A stretch of DNA of 64,000 nt from Orobanche coerulescens (lineage: Eukaryota; Streptophyta; Magnoliopsida; Lamiales; Orobanchaceae), in NCBI GenBank assembly GCA_033398695.1, contig CM065801.1, positions 109,144,670 through 109,208,669 on the forward strand, written 5' to 3'. This document shows, in pieces, positions 24,587-36,960 of this stretch (its first letter is position 1; each line of letters begins with the position of its first letter). The translations under genes and the position numbers were made by a program. The notes under the pieces are model-generated. The model was not told the origin of the DNA. It did not search any database and saw only the letters and a list, made by a program, of their open reading frames with translations.

Positions 24587-25519
24587 GTGAATACTATGAC
24601 TAGAAAACGTGGTAGGGATGAAACCAATCAAGTTTTGAAATGGCATCTAAGACTTGGTCATGTTGGTCAGACCAAGGTTTACAAGATGGAAAAAGATGGA
24701 CTTATGGGTCCATTGGGATCGGATCCATTTCCTACTTGTGAATCTTGCCTTAAAGGCAAAATGACTAAGTCCCCTTCACAGGACTTTTGAAAGAGCCGCC
24801 GATAAATCGGGATTAATCCATGCGGCGTTTGTGGTGCTTTGGAAGCAGCACGTGATGGATATCAATATTTCATTACGTTTACAGATGATCATACTAGGTA
24901 TGGTTATGTATACTTAATGAAACATAAATCCGAGGCCTTTGAGAAATTCCAGGAATTCAAGGCCCTAGTCGAGAAACAAACTGGTAAGCATATCAAAGCA
25001 CTTCAGTCGGACCGAGGTGGCGAATATATGAGTACGGAGTTTGACGAGTTCCTTAAGGAACATGGAATAGTTTCACAACTAACACCTCCAGGTATTCCTC
25101 AGTTAAATGGTGTGTCAGAAAGAAGGAACCGGACCCTGTTGAACATGGTCCGTTCCATGCTGGGCTATACTGACTTGCCGATTTACCTGTGGGGGTATGC
25201 ACTCCTGACTGCCGCGTATATCTTGAACAGATGTCCTTCCAAATCCGTTCCTAAAACTCCACATGAGATGTGGGAAGGAAGGAAACCAAGTCTTAATCAT
25301 ATTAGGATTTGGGGATGTCCCGCTTATGTCAAGAAGACTAAGGTGGAAAAGTTGGAAGCTAGGTCTGCGAAGGGACGTTTCATTAGATTCCCGTATGGGA
25401 CGATGGGATATCTATTCTACATGCCCGAAGATCGAAGGATCATTGTTGCTTTACAAGCACACTTCCTGGAAGATGAGTTCATTCAGGAAGGCGGAGCAGG
25501 TAGAAGTATTTCTTTATAA
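24587..25519 (+). pseudogene. Element B integrase (two frames)
   Basis: 24587-24790 holds the pre-integrase zinc finger (WHLRLGHVGQTKVYKM, CESCLKGKMTK). A shift around 24785-24840 breaks the join. 24839-25519 holds the catalytic core: ITFTDDHTRYGYVY (first Asp), ALQSDRGGEYMSTEF (second Asp) and NGVSERRNRTLLNMVRSML (Glu), then the C-terminal KTPHEMWEGRKPSLNHIRIW. It would insert the cDNA into chromosomal DNA. The catalytic triad is kept but the reading frame is not. Confidence 0.92.
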
Positions 25520-25549
25520 GAATACAATGAAACTCCTCGAGAGACACCT

Positions 25550-26698
25550 GTGCAAGAAACTGGAACCGAACTTTCTGAAACACAAGTACAACCACCTCGT
25601 AGGTCTAGTAGGGTGTCTCATTTACCTGAGAGGTATGGGCTTGTGCACTTGGAGGAACTGGGTCTCCATGAGGTTCCAAGTGATAGCCAAGAGACCGACC
25701 CGACGACCTATGACCAAGCGATGGTGGATGTAGACTCCGCGAAATGGCGTGAAGCTATGGAAGTTGAGATAGACTCGATGCATGTCAATCAGGTCTGGAC
25801 TCTAGTAGACCGCCCCAAGGGCATAGTGCCTATTGGGAACAAGTGGATCTACAAGAGAAAGACTGATGGTGATGGCAAGGTTGACGCCTATAAGGCCAGG
25901 CTTGTGGCAAAGGGTTATACCCAGAAGGAAGGGATCGATTACCACGATACCTTCTCGCCCGTAGCCATGATCAAGTCTATTCGCATGATGCTTGCTATAG
26001 CTGCCTACCACGATTATGAGATATGGCAAATGGACGTAAAGACGGCTTTCCTTAATGGATTCCTCGAGGAGGAAATCTATATGGAGCAGCCTAAAGGTTT
26101 TGTGTCCGAAGTCGATATTCAGAAAGTGTGCAAGCTTCAGCGTTCCATTTATGGACTGAAGCAAGCGTCGCGTAGTTGGAACCTTCGTTTTGACGAGGCG
26201 GTCAAAGAGTTTGACTTCGTGCAAAATGAAGAGGAGCCTTGTGCATACAAGAAGGTTAGTGGGAGCAAGATCGCTTTCTTAGTACTATATGTAGATGACA
26301 TTCTACTAATAGGAAATGATGTGGGAATGCTCAGTTCTGTGAAAGCTTGGCTTTCGAGTAATTTCTCCATGAAAGACTTGGGAGAAGCAACCTATATTCT
26401 TGGTATTCGACTCTACCGGGATAGAGCGAAGAGAACAATAGGCCTTTCCCAAGCCCTCTATATAGATAAGATCTTAAAGCGATTTAAGATGGATGATTCT
26501 AAAAGAGGGTTCCTACCGATGCGACATGGAATAAAACTCACCTTGAAGATGTGTCCTCAAAGTGAGGAACAACGAAAGGAAATGAGTAATATACCATATG
26601 CTTCGGCCGTGGGTAGCCTTATGTATGCTATGTTGTGTACAAGACCTGACATCGCGCATGCTGTAAGCGTGGTGAGTAGGTTTCGTGCAAACCTGTAG
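25550..26698 (+). pseudogene. Element B reverse transcriptase
   Basis: Open frame of 382 codons. After a linker (PPRRSSRVSHLPERY), the copia RT begins with MEVEIDSMHVNQVWTLV. It has NKWIYKRKTDGDGKVDAYKA, MDVKTAFLNGFLEEEIYMEQ and the active site FLVLYVDDILLIGND, then SIYGLKQASRSWN before it and SLMYAMLCTRPDIAHAVSVV near the end. It stops after RFRANL through a frameshift at the RNase H join. The catalytic YVDD is intact. Confidence 0.94.
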
Positions 26699-27255
26699 GG
26701 AACATTGGACTGCTGTAAAGAACGTTCTCAAGTACTTGAGAAGAACGAGAGATATGGTTCTTATGTATGGCGGTGGATATTTGGATGTGGTGGGATTCAC
26801 TGATTCGGACTTCCAAGGACTGAAGGACGACTCGATGTCCACTACGGCTACATATTTACTCTTAATGGAGGAGCGATATCTTGGCGTCTTGCCAAGCAAA
26901 GCGCGATCTTGATTCCACTGTCAGCCGAGTATCAAGCGGCCTCGGAGGCTTCCAAGGAAGGGTTCGGATTAAGAAGTTTCGGGGAACTTCAAGTGATACC
27001 ATGTGTTGAGTTTGCTGTCTACTGCTGCGACAACGACGGAGTCAGAGCGCAGCCAAGGAGCCGAGGTTTCACAACGGCACCAAACATATTGAGCGGAAGT
27101 ATCATCTCGTAAGAGAATTTGTTCGCAAGGGATACATTGTCTTGCCTGAGTAGACTCGGCCGACAACGTCGCCGATCCACTGACCAAGCCACTTTCTCAG
27201 ACTAGCTTGGAGCGTCATCTGGAGAACATGGGTATTAGATACCATAGTGTGTGGC
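26699..27255 (+). pseudogene. Element B RNase H (broken)
   Basis: 26685-26912 encodes HWTAVKNVLKYLRRTRD and VVGFTDSDFQG, the start of copia RNase H with its first Asp. 26909-27112 continues LSAEYQAASEASKEGF in another frame. The tail (HIERKYHLV, then DPLTKPL-like) is found in further frames up to the stop just before the polypurine tract. At least three frameshifts are present. Confidence 0.88.
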
Positions 27256-27264
27256 ATTGAGTGC

Positions 27265-27274
27265 AAGTGGGAGA
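27265..27274 (+). other. Polypurine tract of element B
   Basis: AAGTGGGAGA directly before the 3' LTR start TGTTAGGAG at 27276, the usual plus-strand primer in copia elements. Confidence 0.8.
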
Positions 27275-27275
27275 T

Positions 27276-29263
27276 TGTTAGGAGTATGCCCTCGAAGGCC
27301 ACTCAGAGGATGTTGAGTGAGGGCATTGTACTTGTTATTATGTAAACCATTTATATAAGGCAAATGAATGTTTCTTTATTTCTTGGTAGTTCTTGGCATT
27401 CCTAACTCGTAAATAAACATATAGAAACTAGTCCGTGTATTTGAGAGCAAACGGTCCACTCCTTATTGGATAAGGGGTCGGCACTAGAAAGGTTATAGCT
27501 CAAATACTTAATCGTCATGAAGTCGATGAAACTTGGTAGGCGTTAAGTTTATGTGAAGACTTGTATGACGTGTTCTTTGACATGGAGAGTGCTTGTCGAA
27601 CACTAATGGTTAGTGGGAGCACACGTTATAGGTATGCTAATTGGATTAGTATACTCGAACCGACTCACCCTCGATTCGTCACACGGATTTCACTCCGGGA
27701 CAGTCAATGACGGAATCGAAAGGTTGCGATAGGTATTCGTGAACCTTCGACTTGAGGATTTAGTAGGGATGTGCTTGTGACGTCAAGATTTTCATTAGAG
27801 TAGTTAGACCCTATAAACCGGAAGGCGGGGGTCAACCTCGACGTGCATCTTGATGGGCAAGTAGCAGTCCTATCGAATACCAAGATAGAATTCTTTCTCC
27901 TGTTAGTGAACGGGTTATATGTCCTATGCGGTTATTGGCAGATGAGATCATAAGTCTTTGGCAAAAGCATTGGAGCTAGCTGTATTAGATACACGAGAGC
28001 TCGATGATCTCGATTTGCATTAACGCATGCATAGCGTCAAGTACAGATAGGGTTTGACTGACCGTGACCCTATAACTTGATCGGGACATTTGAAAGAAGG
28101 GTTTATACGTTCTTGGTATTCACAACAGTTTGGTTCTTGAATGATCCCAATCATTCGTTCTCAGTCGGGGTACAGTGTAGGCCACCAGGCTGGCTAGGTG
28201 GTGCTACTACTCTTTGGTTCCTCCCATTGCTGACTGAGACGGACCTACCGAGTCGCGCATTAGGATTGACGACGGAATGAATCGAGCTTAATCTATCATT
28301 ATAAATATTAGATATTGGATATCTAATTTGGGACATTGGATGTCTAAATCGATTTATTATATAAATTGATTTACGGCCAAATGAATTAAATATATTACTC
28401 GGTGATTAATTTAATTCATGAATATAATTATTTCTTGGAGAAATTAATTATGTTATTATGTATTTGATATGATTAATTAATTGGATTAATTAATCAATAT
28501 AAATACATCGGAACGGAATCGGAGTTTATCTGTTTGGACTCACGGGAGTCCGAAACGGACCGAACTCGCCCGGCTCCTTCTAGATGGCCACCCCTCTTTC
28601 CTTCCCTTTTCCTTGGTCATAGTCTCCACATGTTGGTGGAAGACTTATGTTCAATCAAGGGGACAAATATCACACCTTGGTGATATTGTCTAAAGTAGGA
28701 GATCTTGGGGAGTTGAATAAGAATATAAGTGGAGACAAACTCTCACTTGCTACTACACAAGTCCAAAGTGAGTTTTGAAGTAGTGAGAGAGAAAATTATT
28801 TTTCTTAGTCTTCATCTTCATCTTCTTCTTCACTTTTGTTCTTGAGTTTTCTTGGAGAAAATTCAAGATACATTGAGAGAGACATATTATACACTTAGAG
28901 TGTAATAATAATAAAAGCTTCACCACTTGATTCTAGCCGTAACCTTAGAGGTTAATCGAGTGTTATTGTTCCGGTCGTTTTTCCGGCGCGTGGCAAGTAG
29001 AGACGCGGTGTTTTCGGCGTTGGATCGTTCAAGGGCTTGGAGCGGATTGAACTCGTAGAGATCAAACTAAAGCTTGGGGAATAGCTCAAGAAAAGGTTTC
29101 CATTTAATCAACGGACTTCGAGGGTTAGTTTCTTACGACTCTTGCTTTTCGTTTATATATTCGTATATATGTAGCTCGATCGATCCTCGTAGGGATTCGG
29201 ATCGAATTAATTTTCGTTTTACCGCTTCCGCTGGGCCTTCGTTTTAGGCACTGAATCCCAACA
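27276..29263 (+). repeat. Element B 3' LTR (copy 3, 1988 bp)
   Basis: Ends AATCCCAACA and is followed by GAGGG, the right target duplication. Near-identical to copies 1 and 2 with small clustered differences, for example TTTCTTGGTAGTTCTTGG here against TTTACTGGTAGTTACTGG in both other copies. Confidence 0.92.
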
Positions 29264-30395
29264 GAGGGTGCCCATGTCGACCCTTATGTGATTATGCAGG
29301 GCATGATGGCCCAGATGACCCAAATGGGTCAGATGATAGAAGATATGCAGAGGGCTGCTACTACTGGCCAACAACAGAGACAACAGCCTCCGCCACCGGT
29401 GCATGGCAGAATCGTGATCCAGATCATTAGCGACATATCGCGACAGCGACCTCCGACCTTTGATGGCTCTTCTGAGCCTGCTGACAATTTACACTGGATA
29501 GAGAATTTCGAGAAACTGTTCGAGATGGTGGAATGCCCAGAAGAGAACTGAGTTGCTGTGGCGGCTTACTACCTTAGTAAGAGCGCCAATACTTAGTGGC
29601 TTTCTGTGAGACCTGCTAACGGCGTGAGTACTTGGGAAGACTTCAATAATCTCATGTTGGATCGTTACTATCCCGCACCACTCCGCAAGGCCAAATTATC
29701 AGAATTGTTGAACCCCGATCTATCTGAGGACGAGGATGTGTTAGCTATTGCCGAGAAATTCCAGGCACTTCTTCCTTTTGCTACGTCAGTTGTCCGTACG
29801 GAAGCTGATAAGATCAAATATTTCCTCAAGAGGCTTAAACTCCGGATGAGGATGCAATTGCTTAACCGCCACTGTACGACCCTACCGGAGTTTAACAAGA
29901 AGGATCCGGAATACGAATTTACTACGAATGAGATTTCCATGAAGCAGCCTCAGTCCTCCAACAAGAGATCCAGGAACCGAACTCAGGCATACAGTAATCG
30001 GGGGACGTTCAGGAAGCCCCACTCTGTACTGAATCCTTCTGAGTGGCCACCTATGGCGTGGAAGTCGACCGGATCACACTCTCTAGCGATCATCTCATCT
30101 ATTGTATGGTATAACTGTGGGGACCAGGGACACATCAGCTCCAAAATGCCCGAAGCCGGCCGTCGCATGCCATACTTGTGGGAAGAATAGACATCATACT
30201 CGTTATTGCATGGGTGGACCCGGGCGTGCTCCAGTAGAATCTCTTGCTCCAGTACAGTCTTCTGTTCAGGACCGTGTACCTCCGTCCGCTTCTTATCAGA
30301 CCACCGGGGCAAACAAATGAATGGGCCGTGGAAATCAAGCTGGTACACCTAGTACCGTAGTTGCAAATCCTCGAGTCTACGAGATGAAAAAGGCC
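29264..30395 (+). pseudogene. Element D gag, remainder after B
   Basis: Gag resumes with DPYVIMQGMMAQMTQMGQM and has the RPPTFDGSSEPADNLHWIEN and FEMVECPEEN motifs of gypsy capsid, then a stop at 29549-29551. 29606-30190 continues LMLDRYYPAPLRKAKLSEL through to a decayed first knuckle (WYNCGDQGHISSKMP, two Cys lost). A second knuckle, CHTCGKNRHHTRYC, is in another frame at about 30168. The region ends at ADD, where solo LTR H begins. It once packaged D RNA and is now dead. Confidence 0.87.
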
Positions 30396-30400
30396 GACGA

Positions 30401-30409
30401 TGTAACACC
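30401..30409 (-). repeat. Solo LTR H, outer 9 bp
   Basis: TGTAACACC, the first nine bases of an A/C-type LTR, follows GACGA (30396-30400). The rest of this LTR resumes at 39986 after element C. ACACC (30405-30409) recurs at 39981-39985 as C's target duplication. Confidence 0.85.
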
Positions 30410-33008
30410 TGTAACACCCCAAACTAGGCGGATATTACAGTGCCGTGAATCCCCGACTGGGACCCACCGGGCGAATGAAAATGATGAATTAAATAATATA
30501 ATTGTAGTACCGAACCACACTATATTACCAAATACTCCGATAAGGAGTTTAAGTACACACACCAGGACAATACCGAATACTAGTATATTTTATATGAAGA
30601 TAAAATACACCACACTGAATGAAACGGAGTATCCAAATGAAAGTCTGCAGCGGAAAATAAAGGACAATAACATGAATAACTGAAAGATCGGGGCCCCCTA
30701 CTAGTATCACTGGGACTCCTCGACGTCAGCATGCTATTCCCGTGCTTTTGCCTTGCCATGACCTGAAAAACAAAATCCCCAGCCGGGGTCGATTACCTGA
30801 GAACAACAATCCTCAAGAGTTGAATAAACACAAACATGAGTTATCTTTAATTATGAATTATCCTGTCGAAACATACGCAATCAAACATGCTGTATGAATC
30901 AACTAACAGTAGGGCTCAAAGGAATGGCGCCAGACTACGTCCGGGATGGAAATGTGTCCGTGCACAATCCACCAACGAGTATCGATCGAATACACGTGTG
31001 GTCTTGTACCTAATCAGTCTCACGAAGCCATCAACTCGTGTGCACAGTCCAATGTAAGGCCACCAACCAACACACGACTATAATGTGCCCGACATGAAAA
31101 TCCTACACATACCAACCGACACGCCAGTGCGACCCGGAATGCCACAATATAACCAAAAGTGACATCGAAATCAATAATGACTCACCGAGATGAAATGACA
31201 GCGAAAAGAATGATAGCTCAATAAATAATTGGAACCGTCGTCCCTCGTGAATGAAGTAATGAAGTGACAATTACAAGTTTGAAATGGTTAGTACCTTATG
31301 AATGAATTATGATTATGAATGAACAACAACGAAAGGAATGAGTATCCTTTTAACTGAGTAAGAATTAACTTACACAATACCGATGACAATTATCCTTCCA
31401 TGAACAAATGTCCTAAATGCGATGTCGGTCGCTCGAACAACCTTGAATAACACAATATCCGACGACCCGTTCAATATACGAATCAAACACGAATATAACG
31501 AACTCAAAACGTCGATACGATTAAACTAAGTTCATTGGGGCATTATATCGAATACGTTGTGGCCAAACTCCGATTGTTTACAATCAAATCTCAATATGCC
31601 ATAATCAAATCCCCCAAGAAGTGTTTCAAACCAACAAACATCTTCCAAATGATCAATAATCCAAAATGAATATCCGAAAACGTGATTAAAACGACAATTA
31701 ATTGAAAACCCCCAATTTCAACTCGATATTCAAAGTGTTCTTGAATAATCCCTCAATAATCCAATGAATCCTTATACAAACTCATAATCATATACATATC
31801 CCTTCCTATAACATGATTATAACGTCCAAAACATCATATCTCAACACAAAATCGAAATCCAAGGTGTTGAAGAATATTACCTTTGAAGATCCAAACACTT
31901 CGATCCGATGAAAACGTGTTAAATCGAGTATCCGAGCTTCCCAAATGAATGAGGATGATGAAAATCTAACACTCAAGTGATTGAGGATGGAGAAATCCCT
32001 CCCTCAAGTCTCTCTCTCGGAACAAAATGAAGAAGAGGATGAAAATGATGAAAAAGTCCCGGCCAGCCCTATATAAACTGCCGGAAGTTACGGCCGTAAC
32101 TCGGCCCTCATACGGCCGTAACATCCCAGGTCAACGGCCTTACGGCCGTAACCGGCCAACTCGTACGGCCGTAACTCGGCTTCGTCCAAAATCCTGCCGA
32201 CAGACTTACGGCCGTAACCGCTCCTGAGTTACGGGCGTAACTCGCCTTCGTCAAAAACATCTGCCGGCATCCTTATGGCCGTACCCGCACGCCTTACGGG
32301 CGTAAATCGGATGATATGGCCGTATCCGGCCAAACTTACGGGCGTAAGCCCCCTTCGTCGAAAATGACCAGGCATCCTGCCTGCAGCGTACGGCCGTATC
32401 CGGCCAAGCCTTACGGCCGTATCTCCCTCGCCTTACGGCCGTATGCCGAGACCCTTACGGCCGTAACTCGCCTTCGGCCAAAAACGTCTGGGCACCCTGC
32501 TCGACACGTACGGCCGTATCCCGCCAAGCCTTACGGCCGTACTGCCCAACTTACGGCCGTATGCCGAAATCCTTACGGCCGTAAATCCCGCTCGTCCGAA
32601 ATGGCCTGAAAACAACGAACGTCTATTACGTCCGTATCCGACACTCCTTACGGCCGTAACTCGTTGCTGGACAAGATGAAATTCCGACAACTCCGATTTC
32701 TCGCTACGATCGATGAATGATTCGACATACCAAACGTTTGCGAACGCGAACAAGTCCAACACATGCCAAAAATGATACTTCCAGCACAAGACTACCAATA
32801 ACGATGATAATGATAATACTCCCGTCCCGACACTCAAACAGAGATGAAATGACGATCGGTAACTAATACACGGTTACAACATGCCAAATGAACGCAAATG
32901 AATGAATCATGACTGATGAATGATTATTAATGAGTGAAAATTACTGAGTGACAATTACAGACTGATAATTACTGAATGAAAATGAATGAATTACAACCGG
33001 GTATTACA
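30410..33008 (-). repeat. Element C 3' LTR (2599 bp)
   Basis: Starts TGTAACACCCC and ends GGGTATTACA. It shares the A-family ends, but its central promoter block consists of TTACGGCCGTAA-type repeats where A has GACACGGCCGTGTC-type ones, and its 5' third has a different filler (30880-31150). Confidence 0.92.
32069..32665 (-). promoter_or_regulatory. Element C LTR promoter with about twenty TTACGGCCGTAA-type palindromes
   Basis: The minus-strand TATA box GTTTATATAGGG (32069-32080) is preceded in transcription order by about 580 bases with roughly twenty copies or variants of the 12-base palindrome TTACGGCCGTAA. Spacers often contain TTCGTC followed by AAAA and TGCCGGCA-like pieces. The nearest copy is within 10 bases of the TATA box. 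A near-identical block lies at 39041-39640 in the other LTR. Confidence 0.65.
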
Positions 33009-33033
33009 TACTCCCCCCCTTAAAAGGAGTTTC
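33009..33033 (-). other. Polypurine tract of element C
   Basis: Minus-strand TCCTTTTAAGGGGGGGAGTA lies directly before the 3' LTR, after the GGGGACGAAAC motif, as in element A. Confidence 0.82.
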
Positions 33034-33043
33034 GTCCCCGAAA

Positions 33044-33523
33044 CTAAGGGTCAAACAACTCGGGATGACTCTCCCGCATACTCTCCTCGGTTTCCCAAGT
33101 AGCCTCTTCGACTCCGTGTCTAGATCACTGAAACTTAACCAAAGGAATCGCCTTATTCCTCAACTATTTGATTTGCCGCTCTAACACTCGTATGGGACGC
33201 TCCTCATATGAATGATCATCTGCGATCTCGATTTCGTCGAACTGAAGTATGTGACTCGGGTCGGCAACATACTTCCGCAATTGCGAGACGTGCAATACAT
33301 TATGAATTTGGCTCAACGCCGGAGGTAAAGCCAATCGATAAGCTAACTCGCCTATTCGATCCAAAATCTCAAACGATCCAATGAATCTCGGACTCAATTT
33401 CCCCCGTTTTCCGAAACGGAAGATACCTCGACTCGGGGATACCTTGACCAAAACGTGGTCACCCATCTCGAACTCTAGTGGTCGACGATTATCTGCATAT
33501 AATTTACCGACTCGAGCGATCAA
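33044..33523 (-). pseudogene. Element C integrase C-terminus and chromodomain
   Basis: Minus-strand frame with KLYADNRRPLEFEMGDHV, SPRFIGSFEILDRIGELAYR and HVSQLRKYVADP. It runs into the chromodomain start VLERQIK and meets a stop (AAA TAG). Beyond it LRNKAIPLVKFQ, a second stop in place of Trp, and SRHGVEEATWETEE follow to the normal end at 33044-33046. Unlike A, the chromodomain is in one frame but carries two stops. Confidence 0.85.
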
Positions 33524-34500
33524 TGACGACTCCTGATCAAAGCTACCTTCTCCCGGGCGGCTATAAGTATATCGGGCTCGGTGCCGATTGACTCTAATGG
33601 GTCATCCCAACACAAGGGAGATCGACAACGACGACCGTACCAGGCCTCGTAAGGTGCTACCTTCATCGCAACATGCCAACTAAACTGTACGTGGACTCAA
33701 ACAACAGTAATTGGGCTTTCCAATCGTCTACAAATCGAGGACGCATGCCCTCAACATGTCCTCCAATGTCTGAAAAGTCCTCTCTGATTGTCCGTCGGAC
33801 TGAGGATGAAAAACGGTAATGAGATTAAGCTGAGTTCCCAAAGCACGATGAACTGATTTCCAAAATGAGACACGAATCACCCGTCACGATCAGAAACGAT
33901 TCTCTTAGGAGTACCGTGCAATCTCACTATCTCTTTGATGAACAGCTGGGCAAGTCTCTCGGGACCCCACGTATCCTTAATCTCAAGGAAATGAGCTGAC
34001 TTAGTTAAGCGGTCAACGATCACCCAGATCGTATTCATGCCCCGACGACTCGTCGGCACTCTCGTGATGAAATCCATAGAAATGTCTTCCCACATCCATT
34101 CTGGAATAGGGAGCGGTTTGAGCATACCTGCCAGTCGCTGATGCCAGACCTCGATCTCGGGTCTAAGGAATCCCTGCTGAAGCTCCTTCTGAACTGATAA
34201 ACGAGCAAGCATCTGCTCCTGAACGGACTTATGACTCCAGGCGTAGGCGACAATGTACGCCTTGCCTGGGTGGTAAAGGATCTTGATATCGAAATCTTTG
34301 ATTAGTTCTAACCACCGTATTTGTCGCATATTTAACTCCTTCTGAGTAAATATATATACTTCAACTCCTGTGATCAGTGAAGATCTGACAGGTGACGCCA
34401 TAAAGGTAACGACGCCAAATTTCCAACGCGAAAACCACGGCTGCTAGCTCCAGGTCGTGGGTCGGATAATTAATCAGCTAATCCGAGGAAACCTCGGATT
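33524..34500 (-). pseudogene. Element C RNase H and integrase core (deleted)
   Basis: 34401 down to 33877 reads [19 protein letters not shown] (RNase H), HKSVQEQMLARLSVQKELQQ, EVWHQRLAGMLKPLPIPEWM, WEDISMDFITRVP and IVDRLTKSAHFLEIKD (integrase core). The pre-integrase zinc finger region is partly deleted at RLAG/MLK. Upstream, FLGLAD jumps to a decayed DPRP block, the same RT/RNase H deletion as in element A. The remaining core down to 33524 is frameshifted. Confidence 0.82.
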
Positions 34501-35160
34501 TCCTTAACATCTTTCGGAGGTTGCCAATCTCGGATAGCCTCCATCTTCTGAGGGTCGACAAGAACTCTGTCTGATGAAATTACACGCCCGAGAAAAATCA
34601 CTTCGGACGTCCAGAACTCACATTAAGAAAACTTTCCATAAAGTTGCTCGCTTCTCAACACGTCGAGAGCCTGATGAAGATGTACCTCGTTTTCCTCTCG
34701 ATCACGAGAATGAATCAAAATGTCATCGATGAAGACAACAACAAACTGATCAAAAAGAAAGTCAATGAAAACCCGATTCATTAACTCCATGAATACCGCA
34801 GGTGCATTAGTTAGCCCGAACGGCATAACTACGAACTCATAATGACCATAGCGTGTACGAAAAGCCGTCCTTGCGATACCCGACTCTAGAATTCGCAGCT
34901 GATGATATCCAGATCTTCAGTCGACCTAGGAAAATATTGAAGCTCCCTGAAGTTGATCTAAGAGATCATCAATACGGGGTAGAGGATACTAATCTTGATC
35001 ATCACCCTGCTCAACTCCTGATAATTAATACACACACGAGACGAGCCATCATACTCCTTGACAGATCACACTGGTGCTCCTCACGGGGACGCCCTCGGTC
35101 GGAGATAACCTTTCTCGAACTATTCTTCAAGTTGAATCTTCAACTCCTGCGTTCTGGTAG
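34501..35160 (-). pseudogene. Element C reverse transcriptase (broken)
   Basis: 34623-34826 carries [20 protein letters not shown] and the active site [19 protein letters not shown], then [18 protein letters not shown]. Upstream pieces such as the YHQL and [10 protein letters not shown] regions are in other frames up to about 35160. A three-base insertion near DFLFDQF adds one residue. Confidence 0.85.
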
Positions 35161-35295
35161 GGGCCATCCGATACGGTGCCCTCAATAACGGGGACGTACC
35201 GGCTCCAACTCACTCCTGAATTCCACTACTCTATGTGAAGGCAACCAGATAACTCGTCTGGAAATACATCGTCAATTGATGACAATGATACCTCG

Positions 35296-35654
35296 AATGA
35301 TTGAACATTTCGATTGCCCTAGAATGGTCAATCGATAAAAAGTGATACCAATAATGTTTGAACAACTCGATTGCCTTAGAAAGGCCAATCGATGAAAATG
35401 ATACAGTGAATGATTGAATAACTCGATTGCCTTAGAAACGCCAATCGATGAAAATGATACAATGAATGATTGAATAGCTCTATTGCCTTAGAAAGGCCAA
35501 TCGATGAAAATGATACAATGAATGATTGAATAAATCGATTGCCTTAGAAAGGCCAATCGATGAAAATGATACAATGAATGATTGAATAGCTCGATTGCCT
35601 TAGAAAGGCCAATCGATGAAAATGATGGAATGAATGATTGAATAACTCGATTGC
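35296..35654. repeat. 56-bp tandem array in element C
   Basis: Six full units plus a partial one of the same repeat as at 7015-7316, in the same place between protease linker and RT. Each unit keeps the TCGATTGCC/GGCCAATCGA inverted pair. One unit more than in element A. Confidence 0.9.
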
Positions 35655-35950
35655 GGAATTTCTCTGCTTTCGCCATAATAATTATTCTTCTGGAACAACG
35701 GGGATTACTTCCCTGAAGCACACATTCGACAACCAACGACGGAAAGATAGCGACCAAACGCTTACAAACACTGAGGATAGTATCAAGACGATTAAACCAA
35801 CTAATACCGAAAATTACATCGTCCTAAGATAAATTCACCACGATTAGGTCCATCAACCAATCGCGGTCATTAAGCTTAGTTCGGTATGATTTCCGAAAAA
35901 ATTTCCCATCGTCAGGTAGACCGAAGGTATGAGGTCCACAAGCAATAGGA

Positions 35951-36796
35951 CTATCCCAAAATAAGTCTATTTAAACATGATTCGAAAATGAATGAATGCG
36001 GTGCACCAGTATCCAAAAGGTACACAGGTTGAAATAAAACTACGAGTATACCTGAGGTCATTCGGGCCACCGGATCGCCGATCCTCCTCATCACATGAAT
36101 CTGGGACTTGCCGGCCCCCGAACCGGACGCTCCCGTCTGATAAATATGAGCCCCAACTCTATTTGCTTCCATTGTCTTAAACGACGTTGACAAAGCAGTC
36201 TGATTCCGAATCGCTGCTTGCTTCGGGACCTGAGATGCCGCCGGAGCCGACTTGGAGTCCTTTCGGCAAAAACGGGCCTTATGCCCAAAATTCCCACAAT
36301 TATAGCACGTGATAGATGGTTTCAGACACTCAGTGCTGTAATGACCCGGCGTTCCACAATTGAAACAGGTGATGGCCGAACCGGCCGCTCGGGACTGAGA
36401 TCCCGCACGATTTTGCGCCGTAGGAGGTCGCTCAGAAATGATAGGACTCACACGAGGCTTCTTGAAGGTTGACTGACCGCCTTCGGATTGATTACGCCGC
36501 GATTTCTTGTGAGATGAAGGTTGTTGTTCAGCACTTTCCTTAGCAGCTGGCTCATACGGGAGAGTTCTCTTGATTAATCCGGCCAGAGTGGCGCAATGAT
36601 GATTGAGCAATTGCACATGGGTCATCATGAACTGCATAAAAGTGAGTGGATGAACCCGAACATCTTCTGATCGAGCCGAGTCCTGGGCACGATTTCCCGG
36701 CAGCGAGTGATTATTTCTCGTGTTTCGGCCCGCACCGCGGCCTCTCCCCGTGCATCCCCTGACAGCTCTCTCCATACTGAAGTAGGAAGGTCTCAT
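35951..36796 (-). pseudogene. Element C gag and protease start
   Basis: Open minus-strand frame of 281 codons. An Arg/Gly-rich N-terminus (GCTGRGRGAGRNTRNN) is followed by only about 60 residues before a basic linker, so most of the capsid domain is missing. Two CCHC knuckles follow, CFNCGTPGHYSTEC and CYNCGNFGHKARFC, then the protease motif LLDTGAPHSFI, after which the frame fades. A deleted gag with intact knuckles might still bind RNA, but this is inference. Confidence 0.88.
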
Positions 36797-36960
36797 AATG
36801 ATTATATTTCCTGCATGATTATCACGTTATGATTATGTCATGAGATGATGAAAATGAGTATACATGCTCTAACTTAGTGATTATATGAATGATTTACTGA
36901 AGTGACATGATTATCTGATGAAATTCTTGAAATGATTATCTTGAATAACTTAACAAGATT

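Larger units (their letters stand above)
14685..29263 (+). mobile_element. Element B: Ty1/copia element with an internal duplication, inserted in D gag
   Basis: LTRs begin TGTTAGGAGTATGCCC and end AATCCCAACA. The outermost copies (14685-16671 and 27276-29263) are flanked by GAGGG (14680-14684 and 29264-29268), so this is one insertion. Inside, a 5-kb tandem duplication adds a third LTR (19689-21679) and a piece of host D sequence. Coding order is gag, protease, integrase, RT, RNase H, which is copia order. LTR start and length (~1.99 kb) recall the Angela/BARE lineage, an assignment made from memory of LTR starts. Several frameshifts make it inactive. Confidence 0.9.

Noticed and set aside
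32085..32665. Regularly repeated palindromes resembling a CRISPR array
   Set aside because: Repeats are only ~12 bases with irregular spacing, lie inside an LTR next to a TATA box, and recur in both LTRs of an element. The setting is a plant retrotransposon.
32027..32837. Open frames rich in YGRN/TAV repeats
   Set aside because: Translations of the TTACGGCCGTAA array in element C. They are present on both strands and are a composition effect.
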